Source: Pseudomonas sp. S37 (GTDB taxonomy: Bacteria; Pseudomonadota; Gammaproteobacteria; Pseudomonadales; Pseudomonadaceae). From it: DNA of 64,000 nt. This document shows positions 25,687 through 33,470 of this stretch, piece after piece. The position numbers and the translations under genes are program-made. The stretch lies in contig NZ_JACVZC010000013.1 in the NCBI RefSeq assembly GCF_016658545.1, forward strand, positions 1 through 64,000, given 5' to 3'. The notes below the pieces were generated by a model, which was not told where the DNA came from, ran no database searches, and saw only the letters and a program-made list of their open reading frames with translations. Position 1 is the stretch's first letter. Each line of letters begins with the position of its first letter.

Positions 25687-26505
25687 ATGAATGAATTAAG
25701 CTTGCTGACCCGGTCGATCCATGACGACATGCAGTTTTTAACCCCGCAAGTAACGAAGTGCATCGACGAAATCCAATCGCATCATAAGTCTCAGAGTGAG
25801 CGCCGCCAACGCATGCCTCTTGTAGTGTGCGGCAAATCTGGAAGCGGAATTTCGACAGTAATGTCCCGAACAGCTAAGCAATTCAAATTAACGAGCACAG
25901 GTGTTGTAGTATTGCAACGTCAAGATCTTGCCCTCTACTCACCGTATCAATTGCTGCTCCACCATTATGGCTTCAGACCGGCCGACAGTGCGCGACTCGC
26001 CTCATCATACGATCTGCCTCTTTACATCACCAAGCTTTTGGCTATGGCTGAACCTGAGGTTATTATTTTGGATGATTTTCTTAATGGAGTTATTGGAAAC
26101 AAAGACAAATCCAAGCATTTAGCCCAGTGGACTAATTTGGCAAATGCAATGCCGCAAACATCGATAATTTTCGGCAATCCAGGTCGCCGTACACCTACAT
26201 GGTTATCTAGCGCCCCGAACTACAAATCAGTCTATATAGATGAGTGGTCACCAGGCCCTTCATTCGACCTCTACCTGAGTCAAATTTCCGATCTGGCACT
26301 GACAAAATATGGTCTGAACATGGAGCTGCAAGTATTTCAGAGCCAGCTCTATCAACATTCCCATGGCAACACTGGAAACTTGATCCGTCACTTGCGGCAA
26401 CTCGTCATAAATCTAATGCTAAATCAGCAGTCAGATATGACATTATTTTTTGCCACAAAAAAACTAAAGGAGTTGATTGAAGACAATGCCAGGATCTTCT
26501 GTTAA
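25687..26505 (+). CDS. second TnsC/TniB-like ATPase homologue with degenerate Walker A
   Basis: 272 residues from the ATG at 25687 (a TTG at 25669 overlapping the preceding stop is an alternative). The region MPLVVCGKSGSGISTV sits where Walker A should be, but the invariant Lys is Ile55 (GKSGSGIS in place of GxxxxGK[ST]). The Walker B-like strand EVIILDDFL has Asp-Asp instead of Asp-Glu. The fold thus appears to be a TnsC relative with doubtful ATP hydrolysis. Directly between a canonical ATPase and TniQ, it could be a structural adaptor or cap in a mixed ATPase filament (inference). Confidence 0.8.
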   Translation: MNELSLLTRSIHDDMQFLTPQVTKCIDEIQSHHKSQSERRQRMPLVVCGKSGSGISTVMSRTAKQFKLTSTGVVVLQRQDLALYSPYQLLLHHYGFRPADSARLASSYDLPLYITKLLAMAEPEVIILDDFLNGVIGNKDKSKHLAQWTNLANAMPQTSIIFGNPGRRTPTWLSSAPNYKSVYIDEWSPGPSFDLYLSQISDLALTKYGLNMELQVFQSQLYQHSHGNTGNLIRHLRQLVINLMLNQQSDMTLFFATKKLKELIEDNARIFC

Positions 26506-27430
26506 ATCGCTATGTGACGATGAATCTTTTTCTTCATTGGTAATGAGAGGTGTCTTAGACGCCCCGGCGGCTCAAACTTTCTACGATGAAATCAAAGATT
26601 ACACACTCGAAGGCGACCCCGATTTCGATCACGCTTACACTCAATCAGGTTCTGCGCCTGTTTACGACAGGATTAAGCCGAATGACTGCTGGATAATCCC
26701 TCACACCGTTTCCGATTTTGTTTGCATGCAGTGCTTGGCGTCATCATTGAAGGAATATCACGCTTTGAGGTTTATGAAAGCCTGGCGTCAAGTGGCTCAG
26801 CCCTTTTGTAAATCACATAATAAATTACTGGATTCTTTCCCAGCCAGGAACAGCGACTTAATGAACTTCCTAGTACAGAAGCCCAGTTCGCTGCGCACTA
26901 CCCTCCCAGAAAGCATACTTCAGATGATTGCTTGCACCGCTAGGAAAATATATGAAGACTTGATTGAAACAATGCATTTCGAATGTCCCGCTGCCGCCCA
27001 GAAGCGATTCAGTTCTTTCAGGTTCCTACTTGAATTATTCCTTCATGCACAGTCCGATTCCGGAGGCATCGCGTCTTTTTATATGAGTGCCCCGAGGTCC
27101 CGTAATAGCCGATGGCAGCCATTCAGTTGGCAGTCCAGCTTTCAAACGGGTGCAGTGATCAGCAACGCGCTGGAGCGCGCGTGTGCAATTATTATGTATC
27201 ACGCCATCTCATCGGACGCTTCGCAAATATCAATCGCTCCTATTACGTCCCAAATTTCCGGTTTCGGCTACCACTACCCAATTACACCCGAATCAATCGG
27301 TAGCTTGAGTAGATTGGTAATGAGCGAGGTTAATCCAGCCGTCACAGCAAGATTGCACAGTTACTCCGAAATACTGAATTGTAGTTCTTATCAGCGTTTT
27401 CTTCGAGGGTTCCATCATGACAAATGTTAG
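26486..27430 (+). CDS. tniQ: TniQ-family target-selection protein
   Basis: 314 residues from the ATG at 26486; AAAGGAG is 13 bases upstream, and a TTG at 26477 is an alternative. It opens with the TniQ-like DDESFSSLVMRG. A zinc knuckle is formed by Cys80-x2-Cys83 (CMQCLASSLKEYHALRFMKA) and Cys108-x2-His111 (CKSH). TniQ proteins bridge the target-recognition factor and TnsC. The C-terminal two thirds are not similar to anything I recognise and may read the target site. The gene overlaps both neighbours. Confidence 0.83.
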   Translation: MPGSSVKSLCDDESFSSLVMRGVLDAPAAQTFYDEIKDYTLEGDPDFDHAYTQSGSAPVYDRIKPNDCWIIPHTVSDFVCMQCLASSLKEYHALRFMKAWRQVAQPFCKSHNKLLDSFPARNSDLMNFLVQKPSSLRTTLPESILQMIACTARKIYEDLIETMHFECPAAAQKRFSSFRFLLELFLHAQSDSGGIASFYMSAPRSRNSRWQPFSWQSSFQTGAVISNALERACAIIMYHAISSDASQISIAPITSQISGFGYHYPITPESIGSLSRLVMSEVNPAVTARLHSYSEILNCSSYQRFLRGFHHDKC

Positions 27431-27902
27431 ACTTACACATATTCGAATCAATTGTTTAGACCTAGGTTTCCCGGTCTACGACCAATTCAAAATGGCCACG
27501 CTTACCCCGCAAATAATAATTTGCAGTGATGTGTGCCTAGGAACAATAATTGCTGCTGGCATCACGCGACGCGAAACCATTCACGACTTGTCATACAAAA
27601 TAAAACTTTTTCTGCGTAGCGACTTCTCGATAATCCGCGACCCGTCAATATCAGCCAACTCATTAACTTTCCAATGGTTTTCATACTGTGGGATCACAGC
27701 AGCGCCAACCAAACACATACAACAAAAACCGATTCCATTTATTGATGACCTGGACTTGAGCGAATCTTTACAGCGCTTACCTCTTTACTATCTGCGCTTA
27801 CTACTGGACCGCAACTTAAAGCTCATTCATTTAGAAAGGTTTGTATTAAGCATTCTTAGACAGCACAATAAAAAATGTCAGATACCGACACTCCAACAAT
27901 AG
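27417..27902 (+). CDS. unknown last gene of the transposition operon (161 aa)
   Basis: It starts inside the tniQ end (14-base overlap), so it is surely co-translated. The sequence has no motif I recognise: a beta-rich start (VRLTHIRINCLDLGFPVYDQ), a basic middle and a helical C-terminus (LQRLPLYYLRLLLDRNLKLI). Position after TniQ is where target-choice factors (TnsD/TnsE-like) or resolution functions sit in related elements. Those are much larger, so this may be a small partner of TniQ. Function unknown. Confidence 0.7.
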   Translation: MTNVRLTHIRINCLDLGFPVYDQFKMATLTPQIIICSDVCLGTIIAAGITRRETIHDLSYKIKLFLRSDFSIIRDPSISANSLTFQWFSYCGITAAPTKHIQQKPIPFIDDLDLSESLQRLPLYYLRLLLDRNLKLIHLERFVLSILRQHNKKCQIPTLQQ

Positions 27903-27933
27903 GCGCAAGTGGAGAAGAACGAGGCGTCAATAG

Positions 27934-28037
27934 CCGTTAATGGGTGGAATTTCTCCCGATTTAAAGAAAAATTTTCCACTAATTAACAGTTAATCGGTGA
28001 AAAAAGTCTTAAAATCAATGACTTGGGGATTTCCACT
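27934..28037 (+). repeat. two composite repeats, putative transposase-binding sites at the right end
   Basis: GTTAATGGGTGGAA starts at 27936 and GTTAATCGGTGAAA at 27989. Each is followed about 40 bases later by TTTTCCACT / ATTTCCACT (ending 27980 and 28037). Two units of about 50 bases in the same direction, just after the last operon gene, are the arrangement expected for TnsB/TniA-binding repeats. A matching inverted set on the left side was not found. Confidence 0.55.
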
Positions 28038-28129
28038 TTTGCTCTGATGGTCACAGTCTGCGTGATCTCTACCCTTCGCTTTCCCTCGAGGCACTCACTG
28101 TGATTGCGACGGCAGCTGGAACGGCACAG

Positions 28130-29080
28130 TCAGGCGGATACGACCCGCCGTGCATCCCTTCGCACGGCTTGAGGCGGTACGCCAAATCCGCGGATAAACA
28201 CTTCTCGCAGGTGCCGGCGATCCCTGAAGCCTGTCTCCCGGGCTACTACATCCAGGCTGTGCCGACTCTGCTCAATCATCAATCTGGCAGCTTCGAGGCG
28301 CAGGCTTTCCACGGCCTTCGCCGGTGATTGCCCAGTCTCGGCGGTGAATACGCGGGTGAATTGCCTGGGGCTCAGATGAACGACCTCAGCAAGTTCGTCC
28401 ACACTGAGTGGGCGGTTAAGGTACTTACGGGCGTAATCCAGAGCCATCTGGATGCGATCAGATTTTGGTGAAAGCGACAGCAGCTCGGAGTGCTGTGATT
28501 GTCCACCGGAGCGGCGCTGATGCATGACCAGCTTACGCGCCACTGACCGTGCCATATCGGTGCCCAGATCCTTCTCGACCATGGCCAGCGCCATGTCCAG
28601 TGCAGCGGTCATACCTGCAGACGTCCATATGGGCCCGTCCACGATGAAGATCCGGTCTTCTTCAACTTCGATCTTTGGGTGCAACTCGCGAAGCTTGTTC
28701 GCATAGGCCCAATGCGTCGTTGCCCTCCGGTTATCGAGCACACCTGCCTGCGCCAGCACGAAGCAACCCGTGCATAGGCCTGCCGTGCGTCTCGCTCCAT
28801 CGACAAAGCCACGCACGCTCGCCAACACGTCTTCATTTGGCGGTATCAGAGGCGTCAATGTCCCCGTGATCATCCAGGTATCGGCCAAGCCTGGAGCACC
28901 CAAGGGTAGCGTATCCATGTACATCCCGAGAGATGAACGGACGGTGCCGCCCTCAATGGAAAAGTTCTGGATCTTGTAAGCCGTTTCGCCGGCAACAATA
29001 TTCGCGAACTCGAATACAGCCTGAGTCGCCAGTGACATGACCTGGAAACCTTCAGTGATGAGGTAGCCGACCCGGTGCAT
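28130..29080 (-). CDS. GlxA-family regulator, second copy
   Basis: 316 residues, closely matching the regulator at 1143-2093 over its full length. The DJ-1/PfpI-like domain has AGLCTGCFVLAQAG and the C-terminal AraC HTH is intact. The ATG at 29080 has GGAG nine bases upstream; upstream in-frame codons (to 29158) fall in the conserved operator and are rejected. It is divergent from the second SDR. Changes between copies are spread throughout, so both are probably functional and have diverged for some time. Confidence 0.92.
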   Translation of the reverse strand: MHRVGYLITEGFQVMSLATQAVFEFANIVAGETAYKIQNFSIEGGTVRSSLGMYMDTLPLGAPGLADTWMITGTLTPLIPPNEDVLASVRGFVDGARRTAGLCTGCFVLAQAGVLDNRRATTHWAYANKLRELHPKIEVEEDRIFIVDGPIWTSAGMTAALDMALAMVEKDLGTDMARSVARKLVMHQRRSGGQSQHSELLSLSPKSDRIQMALDYARKYLNRPLSVDELAEVVHLSPRQFTRVFTAETGQSPAKAVESLRLEAARLMIEQSRHSLDVVARETGFRDRRHLREVFIRGFGVPPQAVRRDARRVVSA

Positions 29081-29181
29081 GGTTTGAAGCTCCAATATGC
29101 GATGTCCTAAAAACGTAGCATAAGCGTCGTTTAAGACAAGAGGACCTTCCCGCATCATGATTCCACATCAAACGCTGGAGC
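29081..29181. promoter_or_regulatory. divergent promoter, second copy
   Basis: Block 29101-29137 (GATGTCCTAAAAACGTA, then GCGTCGTTTAAGAC) matches 2111-2147 in front of the first copy, in the same position relative to both genes. A probable binding site for the GlxA-type regulators; cross-regulation between the copies is possible. Confidence 0.6.
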
Positions 29182-29985
29182 ATGACCATGACGCACGCAT
29201 TCAGAGGCACCGCGCTCATCACGGGCGCTTCCACAGGGATCGGTTCGATCTATGCAGAGCAGCTTGCACGTCGCGGCTACGACCTGGTGCTGGTTGCTCG
29301 CAACCGTGAGCGACTCAACGCCTTAGCCGGTCGGCTCACTACCGAGACCCAACAGGCTGTGGAGGTGTTCGCAGCTGACTTGGCTGATGCCGAGGGCCTG
29401 CGCCAAGTGGAGCGCAAGCTGCAGGAAGACGCCAGCATCACAATGCTGGTCAACAACGCAGGTGTTGGTACTCATACCAGCTTGCTGGATAGCGATGTGG
29501 AGCGCATGGCTGAGATGATCAATCTCAACATCACCGCCCTCACCCGCCTTGCCTACGCTGCCATCCCAGGGTTCGTTGCTCGCCAGCGTGGCGCCGTCAT
29601 CAATATTTCGTCCGTCGTGAGCCTCGCGCCAGAGATGCTCAATGGCGTTTACGGCGCCAGCAAGGCGTATGTCACCGCCTTTACCCACTCCCTGCACAAA
29701 GAACTTGCGGACAAGGGCATCAAGATCCAGGCGGTACTGCCTGGCGCCACTGCAACCGACCTCTGGCAGATCGGCGGCTTACCCCTCGAGAACCTTGACC
29801 CCGGCATCGTGATGTCGGCCCAGGATCTGGTGACTGGCGCCTTGCAGGACTTCGACCAGGACGTATTGATCTCCCTACCGTCGTTGCATGACCTGCAGGC
29901 TTTCGAGCGTTACGAAGCCAGCCGGCAAGCCCTGTTCGGCCAGCTTTCCAAGAGCCAACTCGCTCCGCGTTACAGCGCCAACTGA
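29182..29985 (+). CDS. short-chain dehydrogenase/reductase, second copy
   Basis: 267 residues, a close paralogue of the SDR at 2192: TGASTGIG cofactor motif, NNAG, NISS and YGASK active site all present. GGAG lies directly before the first ATG and seven bases before an internal ATG at 29188, as in copy 1. The C-terminus is nine residues shorter (ends RYSAN), because the AhpD-like gene that overlaps in copy 1 is absent here. Likely the same kind of NADP-dependent reductase. Confidence 0.92.
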   Translation: MTMTHAFRGTALITGASTGIGSIYAEQLARRGYDLVLVARNRERLNALAGRLTTETQQAVEVFAADLADAEGLRQVERKLQEDASITMLVNNAGVGTHTSLLDSDVERMAEMINLNITALTRLAYAAIPGFVARQRGAVINISSVVSLAPEMLNGVYGASKAYVTAFTHSLHKELADKGIKIQAVLPGATATDLWQIGGLPLENLDPGIVMSAQDLVTGALQDFDQDVLISLPSLHDLQAFERYEASRQALFGQLSKSQLAPRYSAN

Positions 29986-30007
29986 CTATTCGCTAAGGAC
30001 ACCATTC

Positions 30008-30772
30008 ATGAAACTGACCGCCAACACCATTTTTATCACAGGTGGTACTTCAGGCATTGGCCGCGCCCTTGCCGAAGCCTTTCACCAGCGTGGCAACAAG
30101 GTGATCGTTGCAGGCCGCCGGCAGGCACTGCTGGACGAGATCGCTCATGCGTACCCTGGCATCGACACGGTAAGACTGGATATCAACGACCCCCAGCAAA
30201 TTGCACAGGTGGCCCAGAAGGTTATCCAACGCCACCCTTCGCTGAATGTGATCATCAACAACGCCGGGATCATGCCCTTCGATAACCCAGCATCCGGTGA
30301 TTACGACGATGCCCAGGCGGTAAGCCTGCTGGAGACTAATTTACTCGGCCCAGTACGAGTCAGTGCCGCCTTCATTGAGCATCTCAAGCGCCAGCCGGAC
30401 GCATACATCATCAACAACAGCTCGGTGCTGGCCTACCTGCCACTGGCAGCCACCGCACTGTATTCGGCTACCAAGGCAGCCATCCACTCCTACTCCCTTT
30501 CGCAGCGCTTCACCCTGCGTGACACGAGCGTCAAGGTCTTGGAGATCGCCCCACCCTGGGTCGATACCGATCTGATCCACAAAAGCGGTGACGACCGTGC
30601 AATGCCGCTGGATGACTTCATCCAGGAAACGCTGGCCAAGCTTGAAACCGCTACGACCGAAGTCTTGGTAGACCGCGTCCTGCCGCTGCGTGCGAACCAA
30701 GGGGCCAACGAGCATGAACTGATCAACCAGTTCAATCAGTCCGTGGTCGAGAACCCGATCCCGGTTGCCTGA
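30008..30772 (+). CDS. SDR family oxidoreductase (DltE/YdfG-like)
   Basis: 254 residues, only distantly related to the SDR just before it. TGGTSGIGRALAEAF cofactor motif, NNAG, NNSS and YSATK active site. The ATG at 30008 has AAGGA eight bases upstream, 22 bases after the preceding stop, so they are co-transcribed. It takes the place held by the AhpD-like gene in the first module. The ending (DRVLPLRANQGANEHELINQ) is typical of the COG3967 DltE group. Substrate unknown. Confidence 0.9.
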   Translation: MKLTANTIFITGGTSGIGRALAEAFHQRGNKVIVAGRRQALLDEIAHAYPGIDTVRLDINDPQQIAQVAQKVIQRHPSLNVIINNAGIMPFDNPASGDYDDAQAVSLLETNLLGPVRVSAAFIEHLKRQPDAYIINNSSVLAYLPLAATALYSATKAAIHSYSLSQRFTLRDTSVKVLEIAPPWVDTDLIHKSGDDRAMPLDDFIQETLAKLETATTEVLVDRVLPLRANQGANEHELINQFNQSVVENPIPVA

Positions 30773-30820
30773 CCTGACGGACTATGGGGTGTCTGGATCT
30801 GGTCACCAGTGCCTCATGCT

Positions 30821-30922
30821 ACTTTCATTGCAAGCGAGAAAGTCTTACTGCATTCAGGCTGTTTTTCGAGTGAATCGAAGCGAATAGCCTACGCCCACTT
30901 TGAATCTCATAGAGGTAGCACC
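30821..30922 (+). promoter_or_regulatory. conserved leader of the second dehydrogenase gene
   Basis: Almost the same sequence as 3571-3672: AAGCGAGAAAGTCTTACTGC, GAATCGAAGCGAATA and CATAGAGGTAGC are kept, with a few substitutions. Retention in noncoding DNA points to a regulated promoter of its own for the dehydrogenase. Confidence 0.55.
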
Positions 30923-31930
30923 ATGAAGGCTGTCGTTTACACCCAACCCGGATTACCTATTCAAGACGCGCAATCGCTGTATGACGCAGAAATACCTGAG
31001 CCAGAACCCGGTGCCCGTGATCTGCTCGTCGAAGTCCGCGCCGTTGCCGTCAACCCGGTCGATACGAAGATTCGCGCCAGCCGCGGCGGTGATCAGCCAC
31101 AGGTCTTAGGGTGGGATGCTGTTGGAGTCGTCCGCGAGATTGGCTCGGAAGTGACACTGTTCCAGCCTGGTGATGAGGTGTTCTACGCTGGCGCCATTGA
31201 TCGTGCTGGCAGCTACAGCGAGCGTCACGTTGTGGACGAGCGCATCGTTGGGCACAAGCCTCGCAGTTTGGATAATGCCAGTGCCGTAGCCCTGCCACTC
31301 ACGTCCATCACTGCCTGGGAATTGCTGTTCGATCGTTTGGGCGTTGAAGAGAATGGTGGCGAGGGTCAAAGCCTTCTTGTAGTCGGTGCTGCAGGTGGTG
31401 TGGGTTCGATCCTGGTTCAGCTAGCCAGGAAGCTGACTCAGCTCACCGTCATCGGTACCGCTTCCAGGCCTGAGACTCAAGCGTGGGCCAAGGAGCTGGG
31501 AGCCCACCATGTCATCGACCACACGGTCTCGATCCCTCTTCAGCTGCAGGAATTGAAGCTGAATCCGGTCGATTATGTGATCAGTTTGACGCACACCGAC
31601 ACCTACCTTCCTCAGCTTGTTGAAGTGCTTCGGCCCCAAGGCAAGCTCGCACTAATCGATGATCCAGCGCAGCTCGATGTCATGCCGCTGAAGCGAAAAT
31701 CGCTGTCCCTGCACTGGGAACTCATGTTCACACGCTCGCTGTACAAGACCGAGGACATGATCAAGCAACACCACCTGCTTGATAGGGTGTCGAAGCTGGT
31801 TGATGACGGAATTCTCAGGACGACGATGGGCCAGCACTTCGGGACGATTTGCGCCGAAAACCTCAAGCGTGCTCATGCCCTGATCGAAAGCGGAAAAGCG
31901 CGGGGCAAGATTGTCCTGGAAGGCTTCTGA
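30923..31930 (+). CDS. zinc-independent MDR oxidoreductase, second copy
   Basis: 335 residues, near-identical in layout to the protein at 3673-4680, with GAAGGVG in the Rossmann fold and no catalytic zinc ligands. The ATG at 30923 follows AGAGGT by seven bases. Many differences from copy 1 are synonymous or conservative, showing purifying selection on both. Expected reaction: NAD(P)H-dependent reduction of a quinone, enone or similar. Confidence 0.9.
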   Translation: MKAVVYTQPGLPIQDAQSLYDAEIPEPEPGARDLLVEVRAVAVNPVDTKIRASRGGDQPQVLGWDAVGVVREIGSEVTLFQPGDEVFYAGAIDRAGSYSERHVVDERIVGHKPRSLDNASAVALPLTSITAWELLFDRLGVEENGGEGQSLLVVGAAGGVGSILVQLARKLTQLTVIGTASRPETQAWAKELGAHHVIDHTVSIPLQLQELKLNPVDYVISLTHTDTYLPQLVEVLRPQGKLALIDDPAQLDVMPLKRKSLSLHWELMFTRSLYKTEDMIKQHHLLDRVSKLVDDGILRTTMGQHFGTICAENLKRAHALIESGKARGKIVLEGF

Positions 31931-32094
31931 TCGCAGCTCCAGACTTGTTGCTCAGAGATAATCAGCCGCTTGCGCTTGAGTATGCCGCGCTGTCCTCCGG
32001 TGATTTCGTTCACCGCGCTGTCGAGGCCGCCGACCTGATCATCAACATCGGCCACGACGTGATCGATGAAACTCTCTTCGGGTGCCCAAAATAG
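31931..32094 (+). pseudogene. remnant of an acetolactate-synthase-like (ThDP) gene
   Basis: Directly after the dehydrogenase stop, in another frame, the DNA reads LALEYAALSSGDFVHRAVEA and LIINIGHDVIDETLFGC before a stop at 32092-32094. The segment resembles the central domain of acetolactate synthases (compare the usual VGHDVIEKPPF). No start codon, N-terminus or C-terminal ThDP motif is present. This is a roughly 50-codon scar, so the dehydrogenase copy probably arrived by insertion or deletion next to an older gene. Confidence 0.55.
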
Positions 32095-32110
32095 GCACCC
32101 TTCTTTTTTT
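32080..32110 (+). terminator. Rho-independent terminator
   Basis: GGGTGCC-CAAAATA-GGCACCC followed by TTCTTTTTTT, between the remnant and the convergent M20 gene. It also ends the dehydrogenase transcript. Confidence 0.85.
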
Positions 32111-32136
32111 GGCCTGAGTATCCGGTAGCGCGCAAA

Positions 32137-33309
32137 TTACCCGTCCAGCCAGGCTTGCGTCAGCCGCACCCAGAAGCTGGCACCGACCGCAAGAATGTCG
32201 TCGTTGAAGTCATACTCCGGATTATGCACCATGCACCCTCCCCGGCTGCCAATACCATTGCCGATGTAGGCATAGCAGCCGGGCACCTGTTCCAGCATGT
32301 AGGCAAAGTCCTCGCTGCCCATCACCGGCCTGGATTGCGCCAGCACACGCGCCTCGCCCAGCAGATCGAATGCGACTGCCGTGGCGAACTCGGTCATGTG
32401 CCGATCGTTGACCAATACCGGGTAACCCCGGTCGTAATGAATTTCGGCATGCAGCCCAAAGCTTTCCGCCTGGCCGACCACCAGTGCCCGGATACGCTGC
32501 TCGACCAACTGCCGCACCTTGACATCCAGCGTACGCACCGACAGCCTCATCTCGACGCTTTCCGGAATGATGTTGAACGCCTCGCCGGCATGCACGCTGC
32601 CCACCGATATCACCGCAGCATCGAGCGAATCGACATCACGCCCGACGATCGTCTGCAGCGCAAGCATGATGGCGCCCGCCGCAGGCATCGGGTCGCGGGC
32701 GCGGTGGGGAAATGCGCCATGCCCGCCCACGCCGCGCAAAGTAATCGTCACGTTGTCCGAAGATGCCGTCATCGGACCCACGCAGAAGGCCATGTCACCG
32801 GCGGCGATGCCGGGCATGTTGTGCAGGGCGAACACGGCATCGCAGGGGAATCTGTCGAACAGGCCGTCATCCATCATCGCCTTGGCACCGCCAAAGCCTT
32901 CCTCGGCCGGCTGGAAGATCAGGTTCAGGGTGCCGTTGAAGGCACGGGTCTGCGCCAGGTGGCGAGCCGCGCAGAGCAACATGGCGGTATGACCGTCATG
33001 CCCGCAGGCATGCATCTTCCCCGCATTCACGCTCGCATAAGGCAGGCCGGTGTGCTCGGTGAGTGGCAAGGCGTCCATGTCCGCACGCAGGCCGACGCTG
33101 CGGGTGCCGTTGCCGGAGCGCAACACGCCGACCACGCCAGTGCCGCCGAGGCCTCGATGGACCTCGTACCCCCATGCCGCCAGGCACTCGGCTACCAGGT
33201 CACTGGTCACGGTTTCTTCAAAGGCAAGTTCAGGGTACGCATGGATGCGTCTGCGCAGCTCGATCGACTCTGGCGCAATGGCAGCGATGTCGGGCAAGAC
33301 GGGGGACAT
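32137..33309 (-). CDS. M20 family amidohydrolase (hippurate hydrolase-like)
   Basis: 390 residues. Metal-ligand motifs of the M20D/HipO group: GLRADMDALP, KMHACGHDGHTAMLL, FQPAEEGFGGAKAM, and GSEDFAYM near the end. It hydrolyses N-acyl amino acids or similar amides with a di-metal centre. No signal peptide. It is divergent from the LysR regulator at 33471, its likely controller, with about 160 bases between them. Confidence 0.92.
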   Translation of the reverse strand: MSPVLPDIAAIAPESIELRRRIHAYPELAFEETVTSDLVAECLAAWGYEVHRGLGGTGVVGVLRSGNGTRSVGLRADMDALPLTEHTGLPYASVNAGKMHACGHDGHTAMLLCAARHLAQTRAFNGTLNLIFQPAEEGFGGAKAMMDDGLFDRFPCDAVFALHNMPGIAAGDMAFCVGPMTASSDNVTITLRGVGGHGAFPHRARDPMPAAGAIMLALQTIVGRDVDSLDAAVISVGSVHAGEAFNIIPESVEMRLSVRTLDVKVRQLVEQRIRALVVGQAESFGLHAEIHYDRGYPVLVNDRHMTEFATAVAFDLLGEARVLAQSRPVMGSEDFAYMLEQVPGCYAYIGNGIGSRGGCMVHNPEYDFNDDILAVGASFWVRLTQAWLDG

Positions 33310-33470
33310 GGTGTTTCCTCATGGGCGGGTTCTTGTGTGAGCGGAGCCTATCCCCCATGGCGGCAACTCATAAGCCAATGAATGGTGTTGGTGTTCACCG
33401 ACGATTGCCGCTGGGCAGCCACCCGCACAGCACAGATAATCCGCTCCCCCGTCCAGGCCACGGATCGTCC

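Larger units (their letters stand above)
21350..28055. mobile_element. Tn7/Tn5053-like transposition module (boundaries approximate)
   Basis: Five same-strand genes in tight array (DDE transposase, AAA+ ATPase, second ATPase, TniQ, unknown), preceded by a KfrA_N-type gene and a convergent unknown, and followed by repeated sequences at 27934-28037 that look like transposase-binding sites. The DNA is clearly AT-richer than both flanks. No TnsA-type endonuclease and no serine resolvase are present. The right limit is set by the repeats just before the GlxA-type gene; the left limit is unknown and may reach 17 kb, which would include the tyrosine recombinase and TIR-like gene as resolvase and cargo. 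Confidence 0.75.

Noticed and set aside
22830..27902. CRISPR-associated transposon (CAST)
   Set aside because: The operon has TnsB/TnsC/TniQ-like genes but no Cas12k, Cascade gene or repeat-spacer array anywhere in the window.
21217..28055. Possible transposon ends TGTGACTGGTTAGAG (21217) and the complement of GCTCTGATGGTCACA (28041-28055)
   Set aside because: The similarity is short, and the flanking five bases (GCACT versus GTCTG) do not form a target duplication, so I did not set the element limits from it.
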